Assembly (NCBI GenBank): GCA_041687455.1
Contig: JAWLBY010000002.1
Coordinates: forward strand, 186,001-250,000
Origin: JAWLBY01 sp041687455
GTDB taxonomy: Bacteria; Pseudomonadota; Gammaproteobacteria; Xanthomonadales; Xanthomonadaceae
Length of the DNA: 64,000 bases
Direction: 5' to 3'
This document shows positions 36,536 through 44,014 of this stretch, piece by piece (position 1 is the first letter of the stretch; each line of letters starts with the position of its first letter). The position numbers and the translations under genes are program-made. The notes under the pieces are model-generated. The model saw only the letters and a list, made by a program, of their open reading frames with translations. It searched no databases and was not told where the DNA came from.

Positions 36536-37327
36536 ATGCGCCAGTACCTCGATCTGTTGTCCCACGTTCTCGAGCATGGCCACGACAAGGCCGACCGGAC
36601 CGGCACCGGTACCCGGTCGGTGTTCGGCTGGCAGATGCGGTTCGACCTGAACGCGGGTTTCCCGCTGGTCACGACCAAGAAGCTGCACCTGCGCTCGATC
36701 GTCCACGAGTTGCTGTGGTTCCTGCGCGGCGAGACCAATGTCGCCTATCTGCAGCAGCATCGGGTCGGCATCTGGGACGAATGGGCCGACGAGCACGGCG
36801 AGCTCGGCCCGGTCTACGGCAAGCAATGGCGTGCGTGGGAAGGTACCGACGGACCGATCGACCAGATCCGCTGGGTGCTCGACGAGATCCGCCGCAATCC
36901 CGATTCGCGACGGCTGGTCGTGTCAGCATGGAACGTCGCCGACCTGCCGAAGATGGCGTTGATGCCATGCCACACGATGTTCCAGTTCTACGTCGTCGAC
37001 GGCCGCCTGAGCTGCCAGCTCTACCAGCGCTCCGGCGACATCTTCCTCGGCGTGCCGTTCAACATCGCGAGCTATGCACTGCTGACGCACATGGTCGCGC
37101 AGGTCTGCGGGCTCGGTGTCGGCGACTTCGTCCATACCCTGGGCGACGCCCACCTGTATTCGAACCACTTCACGCAGGCACGCGAGCAACTGGCGCGCGA
37201 ACCCCGCGCGTTGCCGCGCCTGCAGTTGAATCCGGCAGTCGGCGAGCTGTTCGGTTTCCGCTTCGAGGACATCGAAATCGTCGACTACCACCCGCATCCG
37301 GCGATCAAGGCGCCGGTCGCGGTATGA
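36536..37327 (+). CDS. thyA: Thymidylate synthase
   Basis: The 263-residue protein is a standard ThyA. It has RTGTGTRSVFGWQMRF, WDEWADEHGELGPVYGKQWR, and the active-site segment MALMPCHTMFQFYV with the catalytic Cys near residue 145, then GVPFNIASYALL. It methylates dUMP to dTMP with methylene-tetrahydrofolate, producing dihydrofolate that the next gene product reduces. ATG 36536 was chosen from the family start (RQYLDLLSHVLEHG). Confidence 0.96.
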   Translation: MRQYLDLLSHVLEHGHDKADRTGTGTRSVFGWQMRFDLNAGFPLVTTKKLHLRSIVHELLWFLRGETNVAYLQQHRVGIWDEWADEHGELGPVYGKQWRAWEGTDGPIDQIRWVLDEIRRNPDSRRLVVSAWNVADLPKMALMPCHTMFQFYVVDGRLSCQLYQRSGDIFLGVPFNIASYALLTHMVAQVCGLGVGDFVHTLGDAHLYSNHFTQAREQLAREPRALPRLQLNPAVGELFGFRFEDIEIVDYHPHPAIKAPVAV

Positions 37328-37340
37328 CGGCCGCCGGCGC

Positions 37341-37853
37341 ATGCGCCTGACACTGGTCGCGGCGCTCGACCGCAACGGCGCGATCGGCAGGGACAATGCG
37401 TTGCCGTGGCACCTGCCGGACGACCTCAGGCGCTTCAAGGCGGTGACGCTCGCCCATCCGGTGCTGATGGGGCGGCGAACCGCCGAATCGCTCGGCCGGG
37501 CGCTGCCGAAACGCCGCAACCTGGTGCTGTCGCGCAGCGGACAGGTACCGTTCGCCGGGATGGAATCCTTCGCTTCGCTGGCGGCTGCGCTGGCTGCGGT
37601 CGGCGACGCCGAGGTGATGGTGATCGGCGGCGGCGACGTCTTCGCGGAGACGCTGCCACTGGCGCAGCGGATGGTCCTGACCCATGTCGACACAGTGGTC
37701 GACGGCGCCGACGCGTTCTTCCCGCGCTTCGATCCGGCCGACTGGCGGGTGACGGACCGGCAGCCGCATCCGATCGATGCGTGCCACCCGGTCGCGTTCG
37801 AGTTCGTCGACTACTGGCGACTCGGCGACCCGCGCCCGGCCGAGTTGCCGTAG
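37341..37853 (+). CDS. folA: Dihydrofolate reductase
   Basis: The 170-residue protein has the DHFR motifs: TLVAALDRNGAIGRDNALPW, LPDDLRRFK with the catalytic Asp near residues 27-28, MGRRTAESLG, and VMVIGGGDVFAETLP. It regenerates tetrahydrofolate from the dihydrofolate made by ThyA, whose gene ends 13 nt upstream. In relatives apaH usually follows; here a protease gene and transposon debris intervene. Confidence 0.95.
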   Translation: MRLTLVAALDRNGAIGRDNALPWHLPDDLRRFKAVTLAHPVLMGRRTAESLGRALPKRRNLVLSRSGQVPFAGMESFASLAAALAAVGDAEVMVIGGGDVFAETLPLAQRMVLTHVDTVVDGADAFFPRFDPADWRVTDRQPHPIDACHPVAFEFVDYWRLGDPRPAELP

Positions 37854-37980
37854 GCGTCATCACTGGCGGCGTGTCGACCGGCCAGCCTGCGGTGTGTCCC
37901 ATGATGACCCGATTGCCTGCGGGTTTGCGTTATCAGGGACGACCTCGTGCCCCCCCGGCATCAACGGATCCCGAAACCTC

Positions 37981-38649
37981 ATGCAACCGATGACCGGAGC
38001 CGCCCGGGTAATGGCGCACCCCACGGTGCGAGTCTGTGTCATCGTCCTGATGATCGGCCTTTGCGCGTTTCGTTGGGCGCCGTCGCTCGTGCGACTGCCC
38101 CTGATGGGCCTGGCCGGAGCGATATGGATCCATTTCGAGACGGGCGGCCTGGCCCGGATGGGCTTGCACTGGCCGATTGACCTGCGGCGCGCGCTGATCT
38201 GGTCGCTGCTGGCCTTCCTGCTGGTCGCCGGAGTGATCTCGCCGTTTGTCGAGCCATGGCTGGCGGAGCTGGCCGGGGAGCCGGTCGACTACAGTGGCTA
38301 TGGTCCGCTCAAGGGAAACATTCCGGCGGCACTGGCACTGATCGGCCGCGCGCTGATCAGTGCCGTCATTGCCGAAGAGCTGATCTACAGGGGCTTCCTG
38401 CTGCACCAGCTCGATGCACTGTTTGGGTCCAGGCGCTGGGCCCCGGTTCTCGCCGTCGTGGTTGCGGCCACAGTCTTCGGTGCGATGCATTGGCCGCAAG
38501 GATGGGTCGGCATGGTCGTGACGGGCTTGGCCGGCATCGTTTTCGGGTCGGTGTTCTTCCTCGCCTCGCGCAACCTGTGGGCAGTCATGCTTGCGCATGC
38601 CTGGGTGGACATCTGGGGCGTGGCGACCTTGTTCTTCGGTTGGTACTAG
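37981..38649 (+). CDS. CPBP-family intramembrane metalloprotease
   Basis: The 222-residue protein has about seven hydrophobic helices and the three CPBP (Abi) motifs: EELIYRG, then GAMHWPQGW with the conserved His, and HAWVD near the end. The family cleaves within membranes, as in CAAX processing or bacteriocin self-immunity; the target is unknown. The start is ATG 37981 or ATG 38011. The stop codon TAG at 38647-38649 coincides with the TA flank of an adjoining transposon-like element, so the native C-terminus may have been altered. Placement between folA and apaH suggests insertion. Confidence 0.85.
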   Translation: MQPMTGAARVMAHPTVRVCVIVLMIGLCAFRWAPSLVRLPLMGLAGAIWIHFETGGLARMGLHWPIDLRRALIWSLLAFLLVAGVISPFVEPWLAELAGEPVDYSGYGPLKGNIPAALALIGRALISAVIAEELIYRGFLLHQLDALFGSRRWAPVLAVVVAATVFGAMHWPQGWVGMVVTGLAGIVFGSVFFLASRNLWAVMLAHAWVDIWGVATLFFGWY

Positions 38650-38809
38650 TGGACTGTAACGGACAAATCGAAAGTAGCTCGCTCGGTCTGGCCGCGTTGT
38701 ACTTGCTCCTCACTCGACCGATAGCTTCGGCTATCGGCCTCGCTCCGGAGCGGCGTCCACCACGCCCATCCCGTCGCGATCCCACTTCCGCTTCATCCGT
38801 TACGTCTAC
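38649..38809. mobile_element. 161-bp MITE-like element with IS630-type ends
   Basis: The segment starts GTGGACTGTAACGGA and ends TCCGTTACGTCTAC, imperfect terminal inverted repeats, and is flanked by TA dinucleotides at 38647-38648 and 38810-38811, the target duplication expected for IS630/Tc1-type insertion. The left end (TACTAGTGGACTGTAACG) is repeated exactly at 38807-38824, the terminus of the adjoining IS630 remnant. Inside, CCGATAGC-TTCG-GCTATCGG at 38718-38737 is an 8-bp hairpin with a UUCG loop. There is no coding capacity, so mobilisation would depend on an IS630 transposase. Confidence 0.7.
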
Positions 38810-39129
38810 TAGTGGACTGTAACGATTGAAGCGGGAGTAATCCGACGAGACGGATCGAAGTACTTCCACTTTACTGGCTTGGCCTGCTTGTTGTACTGGC
38901 GGATGTACCGCATGAGCTTTCGTTTGAGGTCCGGCACTGAAGTGAAGACACCGCGTGCGATCACGTCGCGCTCGATCTTCGCGAACCACAACTCGACCTG
39001 ATTGAGCCAGGACGAATAGGTTGGAGTGAAGTGCATATGCACATTCGGGTGCTCGGCCAGGAACTCGTCGACCCGCTTGGTCTTGTCCGCCGAAAGGTTG
39101 TCGGCGATCACGTGTATCTCTTTGCCCGG
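38809..39129 (-). pseudogene. IS630-family transposase, C-terminal fragment
   Basis: The 106-residue C-terminal part of an IS630 DDE transposase is well preserved: KEIHVIADNLSADKTKRVDE with the second catalytic Asp, then HMHFTPTYSSWLNQVELWFA with the catalytic Glu, and YNKQAKPVKWKYFDP near the end. Its TAG stop lies inside the terminal repeat. Upstream of about 39129 the similarity fades and the first catalytic Asp and DNA-binding domain are missing, so it cannot be active. The 233 bp between this fragment and apaH hold no recognised gene. Confidence 0.85.
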
Positions 39130-39362
39130 TTTCCCGGCAGCGCCGGGCAGCACAACCGGCTGCGTGCGCTTGAAGCCTCCGCGGAACCTGCGGTCTTCCG
39201 CATGTTGCGCCAACGGCTGATCATGAGCTGGATTCCGCCGCGCTATGCGGGGCGATGTGTCGGGGCGATGGAGATCGCCGTGCCCACGCGAGAACGAGGT
39301 CGGGCAGCGTGTCGGGTCGCAATCGAAGCAGCGCAGGCGCGGGCCGCGGCGGCGGATCCGGG

Positions 39363-40217
39363 TCAGTCTTCCCCGTGCGGGCCGCCGGCCGGCACGTCGC
39401 GGCCCGGCACCTGCACGACGCGCGGCAGCTCGCCCGGCGGCACCAGCTCGAGTGCGGTGAGCTTGCCGCCCCAGACGCAGCCGGTATCGATGCTGTGGAC
39501 GCCGAGTCCCATGAACAGGCCGAGCGTCGACCAGTGGCCGCAGACGATGCGCAGGTCGCGCTCGGAGCGCCCGGGCGCCTCGAACCACGGGTACAAGCCG
39601 CTGCGCTGGGTGCCGGGCATGCCTTTCTGATCGAACTCGATGCGGCCCTGCGGCGTGCAGTAGCGCATCCGTGTCAGCACGTTGATGATCGCTCGCTGCC
39701 GATCGATGCCCTTCAGCGCCGGCGCCCACTGTGGCCGGTCACCGTACATGCCGCGCAGCAGCTTGCGGTAGTTCTTGCCGTGCAGGACGCGCTCGACTTC
39801 GCGGGCGCGATTCTCGGCCAGCCGGACCGTCCACTTCGGCGCCAGCCCGGCATGCACCATCAGCCAGCCGTTCTGCCGGTCGCAGTGCAGCAACGGGCGC
39901 TGGCGCAGCCAGCCGAGCAGCACGTCGCGGTCGTCGGCGATCAGTACCCGATGCAGGTCCGGATTGACCCGTCGCTGCTCGGACTCCTTGCGCTCGGCGA
40001 TGCTGAGCAGCGACAGATCATGATTGCCGAGCACGACGACGCTGTGGATGTCGAGCGAATGCACCAGCCGGAGCGTTTCCAGCGACTGGCCGCCGCGATT
40101 GACCAGGTCGCCGCAGAACCACAGATGGTCGCGGACCGGATCGAAGCGAATCGCTTCGAGCAGCCGTTGCAGCGCGTCGTGGCAGCCCTGCAGATCGCCG
40201 ATCGCCCAGGTCGTCAT
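39363..40217 (-). CDS. apaH: Symmetrical diadenosine tetraphosphatase
   Basis: The 284-residue calcineurin-like phosphoesterase has the metal-binding motifs GDLQGCHDAL, GDLVNRGGQSLET and VVLGNHDLSLL, then LMVHAGLAPKW and a late His. It hydrolyses Ap4A to two ADP and can decap Np4-capped RNAs. ATG 40217 was chosen as the residues TWAIGDLQGC open the family. It is the last gene of the lptD-surA-pdxA-rsmA-apaG-apaH run. Confidence 0.95.
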   Translation of the reverse strand: MTTWAIGDLQGCHDALQRLLEAIRFDPVRDHLWFCGDLVNRGGQSLETLRLVHSLDIHSVVVLGNHDLSLLSIAERKESEQRRVNPDLHRVLIADDRDVLLGWLRQRPLLHCDRQNGWLMVHAGLAPKWTVRLAENRAREVERVLHGKNYRKLLRGMYGDRPQWAPALKGIDRQRAIINVLTRMRYCTPQGRIEFDQKGMPGTQRSGLYPWFEAPGRSERDLRIVCGHWSTLGLFMGLGVHSIDTGCVWGGKLTALELVPPGELPRVVQVPGRDVPAGGPHGED

Positions 40218-40239
40218 CGCCTGCCGCGCGCCCGGGCCA

Positions 40240-40623
40240 TCAGTGCAGCACCCGTGGCACGACCAGCGTGAACGGCGGGATCTCGGCATCGAAGCGGGTG
40301 CCGTCGTCGGCCTGCATCTGGTAGCTGCCGAACATGAAGCCGGCGTCGGTTTCGAGCACGGCGCCGGAGCTGTATTCGAACGCCTGGCCGGGTTCGATGT
40401 GCGGTTGCTGGCCGACCACGCCGTCGCCACGGACTTCCTCGACCTTGCCGTTGCCGTCGGTGATGACCCAGTGGCGCGACATCAGCCGGGCGCCGACGCT
40501 GCCGGTGTTGTGCAGCCGCACCGTGTACGAAAACACGAACTGCTGCCGTTCGGGCTCCGACTGCTGGTCGTTGAAGCTGCTGTCGACCGAAACTTCGATC
40601 GAATGGTTCGGGCTGGTTTTCAT
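40240..40623 (-). CDS. apaG: ApaG (Co2+/Mg2+ efflux-associated protein)
   Basis: The 127-residue protein is a DUF525 (ApaG) beta-sandwich: RQQFVFSYTVRLHNTGSVGA, LMSRHWVITDGNGKVEEVRG, and PGQAFEYSSGAVLETDAGFM. Its exact role is unclear; mutants in Salmonella show altered Co2+ resistance. The ATG overlaps the rsmA stop by 4 nt and the stop is 22 nt from apaH, so the three are translationally linked. Confidence 0.95.
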   Translation of the reverse strand: MKTSPNHSIEVSVDSSFNDQQSEPERQQFVFSYTVRLHNTGSVGARLMSRHWVITDGNGKVEEVRGDGVVGQQPHIEPGQAFEYSSGAVLETDAGFMFGSYQMQADDGTRFDAEIPPFTLVVPRVLH

Positions 40624-41432
40624 GCCGGCATTGTACTTTCGCCACGCATGCCGGCGATCCGGTTCGCGAGCGCGACGAACTGCGGTACAGCGATGGTTTC
40701 GGCGCGGGCCGATGGGTCGACGCCGGCTGCCTGCATGGTCGCTTCGTCGCAGAGTGGCTGCAGCGCGTTGCGCAGCGTCTTGCGGCGCTGCCCGAACGCG
40801 AGCCGGACGAGCTCGGCGAAACAGCGCGGGTCGACGATGCCGATCTCGGCCGCCGTGCGCGGCACCAGCCGGACCACCGCCGAGTCGACCTTCGGCGGCG
40901 GCCGGAACGCACCCGGCGGTACCTTCAGCAGCGGCGTGACCCGGCAGTAGGCCTGCAGCATCACGCTCAGCCGGCCGTACACCTTGCTGCCGGGTGCCGC
41001 GGCCATCCGGTCGACGACTTCCTTCTGCAGCATGAAATGCATGTCGCGGACCGCATCGAGCTGATCGAGCAGATGGAACAGGATCGGCGACGAGATGTTG
41101 TACGGCAGGTTGCCGACCACCCGCAGCGGCACGCCGCCGGCGAGCGCGCGGAAATCGACGCTCAGCACGTCGGCCGGAATGATCGTCAACTCGCCGCGTC
41201 CGGCCGCCGCGGCGGTCAGCGGCGCGATCAGGTCGCGGTCGAATTCGATCGCGGTCAGCCGGCCGTGCCGTTCGAGCAGCGGAAAGCTCAGCGCGCCGGC
41301 GCCGGGGCCGATCTCGACCAGCCGGTCGCCGGGCTGTGGGTCGATCGCCTGGACGATCTTCGCGACGATGTTGCGGTCGTGCAGGAAATGCTGGCCGAGC
41401 GCTTTCTTGGTCCGGTGCTGGTCGAGGCTCAT
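40620..41432 (-). CDS. rsmA: 16S rRNA dimethyladenosine transferase
   Basis: The 270-residue protein is KsgA/RsmA: KKALGQHFLHDRNIVAKIVQ at the start, the SAM site VEIGPGAGALSFPL, the catalytic NLPYNISSPILFHLL, and GAFRPPPKVDSAVVRL. It dimethylates two adjacent adenines (A1518/A1519) near the 3' end of 16S rRNA as a late 30S checkpoint. It overlaps pdxA upstream and apaG downstream by 4 nt each. Confidence 0.96.
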   Translation of the reverse strand: MSLDQHRTKKALGQHFLHDRNIVAKIVQAIDPQPGDRLVEIGPGAGALSFPLLERHGRLTAIEFDRDLIAPLTAAAAGRGELTIIPADVLSVDFRALAGGVPLRVVGNLPYNISSPILFHLLDQLDAVRDMHFMLQKEVVDRMAAAPGSKVYGRLSVMLQAYCRVTPLLKVPPGAFRPPPKVDSAVVRLVPRTAAEIGIVDPRCFAELVRLAFGQRRKTLRNALQPLCDEATMQAAGVDPSARAETIAVPQFVALANRIAGMRGESTMPA

Positions 41433-42478
41433 CGGCGCTCCGTCGGCGATGGGGCGGTGGCGGCGCCGGCCGGCATCGGGGCGCTGCGCGCGGCCATCTG
41501 CGCGCACAGCGCTTCGGCCGCGAACAGGCTCGAGGGATCGGCGATGCCGCGGCCAGCGATGTCGAGCGCGGTGCCGTGGTCGACCGCGACGCGCGGGTAG
41601 GGCAGCCCGAGCGTGATGTTGACCGCCTGCTCGAAGCCGGCGTGCTTGAGCACCGGCAGGCCCTGGTCGTGGTACATCGCGAGCACAGCATCGAACTCGC
41701 GCAGCTTCTGCGGCAGGAACGCCGTATCGGCCGGCAGCGGGTCGGACAGGCGCATGCCTCTGGAACGCAGGCGCTCGACGACCGGTCCGATCACGTCGAT
41801 TTCCTCGCGTCCGAGATGGCCCTGCTCGCCGGCATGCGGGTTCAGGCCGAGCACCGCGATGCGCGGCTCGGGCAGGCCGAAATCGCGCTGCAGCGCGGCG
41901 TGCAGGATCTCGATCGTGCGCGTCAGCGATCGCGGCTGGATCGCGTCGGGCACCTCGCGCAGCGGCAGGTGTGTGGTTGCCAGTGCGACCCGCAGCATCG
42001 GGTTGGCCAGCATCATCACGACATCGACGCCGGCCTGATCGGCCAGCAGTTCGGTCGTGCCGATGTAATGGATGCCCCCGGCGGCGATGTTCGCCTTGTG
42101 CACCGGGCCGGTCACCACGCCTGCGCAGCGGTGGTCGAGACAGGCCTGGCCGGCGGCGAGCAACGCGTCGATGGTCGCCTGCGCAGTGCGCGGATCCGGT
42201 GTGCCGAAGCGGCAGGCCGCGGCTGCCGGCAGCGGCTCGATCGGCAGTGCGCCGGGTCGCGACTCGGCGGCCGCCGGCAGCAGTTGCAGCGGCAGACCGA
42301 GCGTCGCGGCGGCTCGCAGCAGTACATCGGGATCGCCAAACGCGAGCAGGTCGCCTGCGGTGTGCCGTTGCGCCAGGCGGACGACGAGTTCCGGGCCAAC
42401 GCCGGCCGGTTCACCGGGAACGACGGCAATGCGGGGGCGCGGGCCCGAGGGTGCGGCGGAGGGCGGGGTGGTAGTCAC
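41429..42478 (-). CDS. pdxA: 4-hydroxythreonine-4-phosphate dehydrogenase
   Basis: The 349-residue protein has the PdxA elements: VVPGEPAGVGPELVVRLAQ, GVVTGPVHKANIAAGGIHYI with metal-binding His later, LGLNPHAGEQGHLG and FDAVLAMYHDQGLPVLKHAG. It oxidises 4-phosphohydroxy-L-threonine in vitamin B6 synthesis. The start is GTG 42478; the stop overlaps rsmA. The 121-bp gap to surA holds only a short tandem repeat. Confidence 0.94.
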   Translation of the reverse strand: MTTTPPSAAPSGPRPRIAVVPGEPAGVGPELVVRLAQRHTAGDLLAFGDPDVLLRAAATLGLPLQLLPAAAESRPGALPIEPLPAAAACRFGTPDPRTAQATIDALLAAGQACLDHRCAGVVTGPVHKANIAAGGIHYIGTTELLADQAGVDVVMMLANPMLRVALATTHLPLREVPDAIQPRSLTRTIEILHAALQRDFGLPEPRIAVLGLNPHAGEQGHLGREEIDVIGPVVERLRSRGMRLSDPLPADTAFLPQKLREFDAVLAMYHDQGLPVLKHAGFEQAVNITLGLPYPRVAVDHGTALDIAGRGIADPSSLFAAEALCAQMAARSAPMPAGAATAPSPTERR

Positions 42479-42563
42479 GCAGCGACGATGCAGGGCGATC
42501 CATCGACTGAACGGTGGTCGGCGACCGAAGCCGCCGACATCGCGCGCCGGACCGCGCCCGCCG

Positions 42564-42593
42564 CCGGCGTCGGGCCGGCGTCGGGCCGGCGTC
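42564..42593. repeat. 11-bp tandem repeat, 2.7 copies
   Basis: CCGGCGTCGGG is repeated twice exactly and followed by CCGGCGTC, in the surA-pdxA gap just after the surA stop. A copy-number-variable spacer is possible. Confidence 0.6.
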
Positions 42594-42599
42594 CGTGGC

Positions 42600-43892
42600 T
42601 CAGGACTTCAGGCGCAGTTCGACGAACGATTCGTCACGCAACTGGCGCAGGAATTGCTCGAATTCGTCCTCGGACTTGCGCCGGGCGATCGCCTCACGGG
42701 CGCGGTTGCGGCGCACTTCCTCGGTGATGTCCTGCTCGCGGGTGGCGATCCGCTGGATCAGATGCAGGCCGGCGTTGCTGTCGAACACTGCGGACAGTTC
42801 GCTGTCGGCGAGCCGCACCACCTGTTCGCCGACCGCGTTGCCGAACGCATCCTTCTGGAACCAGCCCATGTCGCCGCCCTGGTTGCGGCTCATCGTGTCA
42901 TCGGAGTGCTCGCGCGCCAGTGCGGCGAAGTCGGCGCCCTCGACGATCTGCTGGCGCAGCGCTTCGAGCTGCGCGCGGGCCTGTTCGCGGGTGGTCAGTT
43001 CGTCCGGGCTGATCAGGATGCCGCGGGCGTGATACTCGGTCAGCCGGGTGCTGCCTTCGGAGTCCGATTCGATGATCGTCAGCATGTGGAAACCGGTCGG
43101 TCCGCGCACCGGTTGCGAGACATCACCGGTCTGCATGCCCTGCAGCAAATTGGCGAAGTTCGGCGGGATCTCGTCGAAACTGCGCCAGCCGAGATCGCCG
43201 CCGTCGAGTGCGTTGGAGGCGTCGGAGTAGCGGATCGCCGCGGTCGCGAAATCCATCTCGCCGCTGCTGATCAGCTTGTGGATGCCTTCGATCTTGATCC
43301 GCGCGGCTTCGATCTGTTCCTGCGTCGCGTTCTCCGGGATGCCGACGATCAGATGGGCCAGATGCACGCGGCCGCGTTGCAGGCTGTTGCTGGCCAGCAG
43401 GATGTCGATTTCGGTGTCGTTGACGTTGACCCGGCTCTGGATGACGCTCTGGCGCAGGCGCTGGGCGATCATTTCCTCGCTCAGCGACTGGCGGAATTCC
43501 TCGAGTGTCAGGCCGTCGCGTGCCAGTTGCTCGCGAAGCTGCTCGAGCGTGATGTTGTTCTGCTGCGCGATCCGGCGGATGGTCTGCTCGACCTCGGCGT
43601 CGCCGACCCGGATGCCGGCCGACTTGGCGCGGTCGAGCTGCAGCCGCAGCAGCACCAGGCGTTCCAGCACCTGCTTCTCGAGGGCATCGCGCGGCGGCAG
43701 TTGCTGCGGCCGGTCGGCGTATTGGGCGACGATCGTCGCCACCGCTCGATCGAGTTCGCTGCGCAGGATCACGTCGTCCTCGACGACGGCGACGATGCTG
43801 TCGACCGGCGCCGTCGGCAGTGCCTGTGCGCGGACATCGGTGGCGACAAACGAGACGAGCAGCAGGCAGGCGATCAGTAGCAGTCGGTTCAT
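42600..43892 (-). CDS. surA: Periplasmic chaperone/peptidyl-prolyl isomerase SurA
   Basis: The 430-residue protein has a signal peptide (NRLLLIACLLLVSFVATDV, cut near VRA-QA), the SurA N-domain (DSIVAVVEDDVILRSELDRA), and two parvulin domains, each with a GGDLGW or GGDMGW motif, around residues 175-275 and 285-385. SurA escorts outer-membrane proteins such as LptD to the BAM complex. It lies directly after lptD, its main client, on the same strand. Confidence 0.95.
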   Translation of the reverse strand: MNRLLLIACLLLVSFVATDVRAQALPTAPVDSIVAVVEDDVILRSELDRAVATIVAQYADRPQQLPPRDALEKQVLERLVLLRLQLDRAKSAGIRVGDAEVEQTIRRIAQQNNITLEQLREQLARDGLTLEEFRQSLSEEMIAQRLRQSVIQSRVNVNDTEIDILLASNSLQRGRVHLAHLIVGIPENATQEQIEAARIKIEGIHKLISSGEMDFATAAIRYSDASNALDGGDLGWRSFDEIPPNFANLLQGMQTGDVSQPVRGPTGFHMLTIIESDSEGSTRLTEYHARGILISPDELTTREQARAQLEALRQQIVEGADFAALAREHSDDTMSRNQGGDMGWFQKDAFGNAVGEQVVRLADSELSAVFDSNAGLHLIQRIATREQDITEEVRRNRAREAIARRKSEDEFEQFLRQLRDESFVELRLKS

Positions 43893-44014
43893 GCGGTCGC
43901 GGATCGATCGTTGAAAGTGGTGAGGTCGGGCGGCGGGCGGGTGCCGATCGGCGCGCTGCCGGCCGGTGCCGTCCGGCCCGGTCGCATGACGCTGACCGGA
44001 CCGTCGTCGCGGAG

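Noticed and set aside
39130..39362. Possible gene between the IS630 fragment and apaH
   Set aside because: Frames on both strands are short, Arg-rich and without start signals or motifs.
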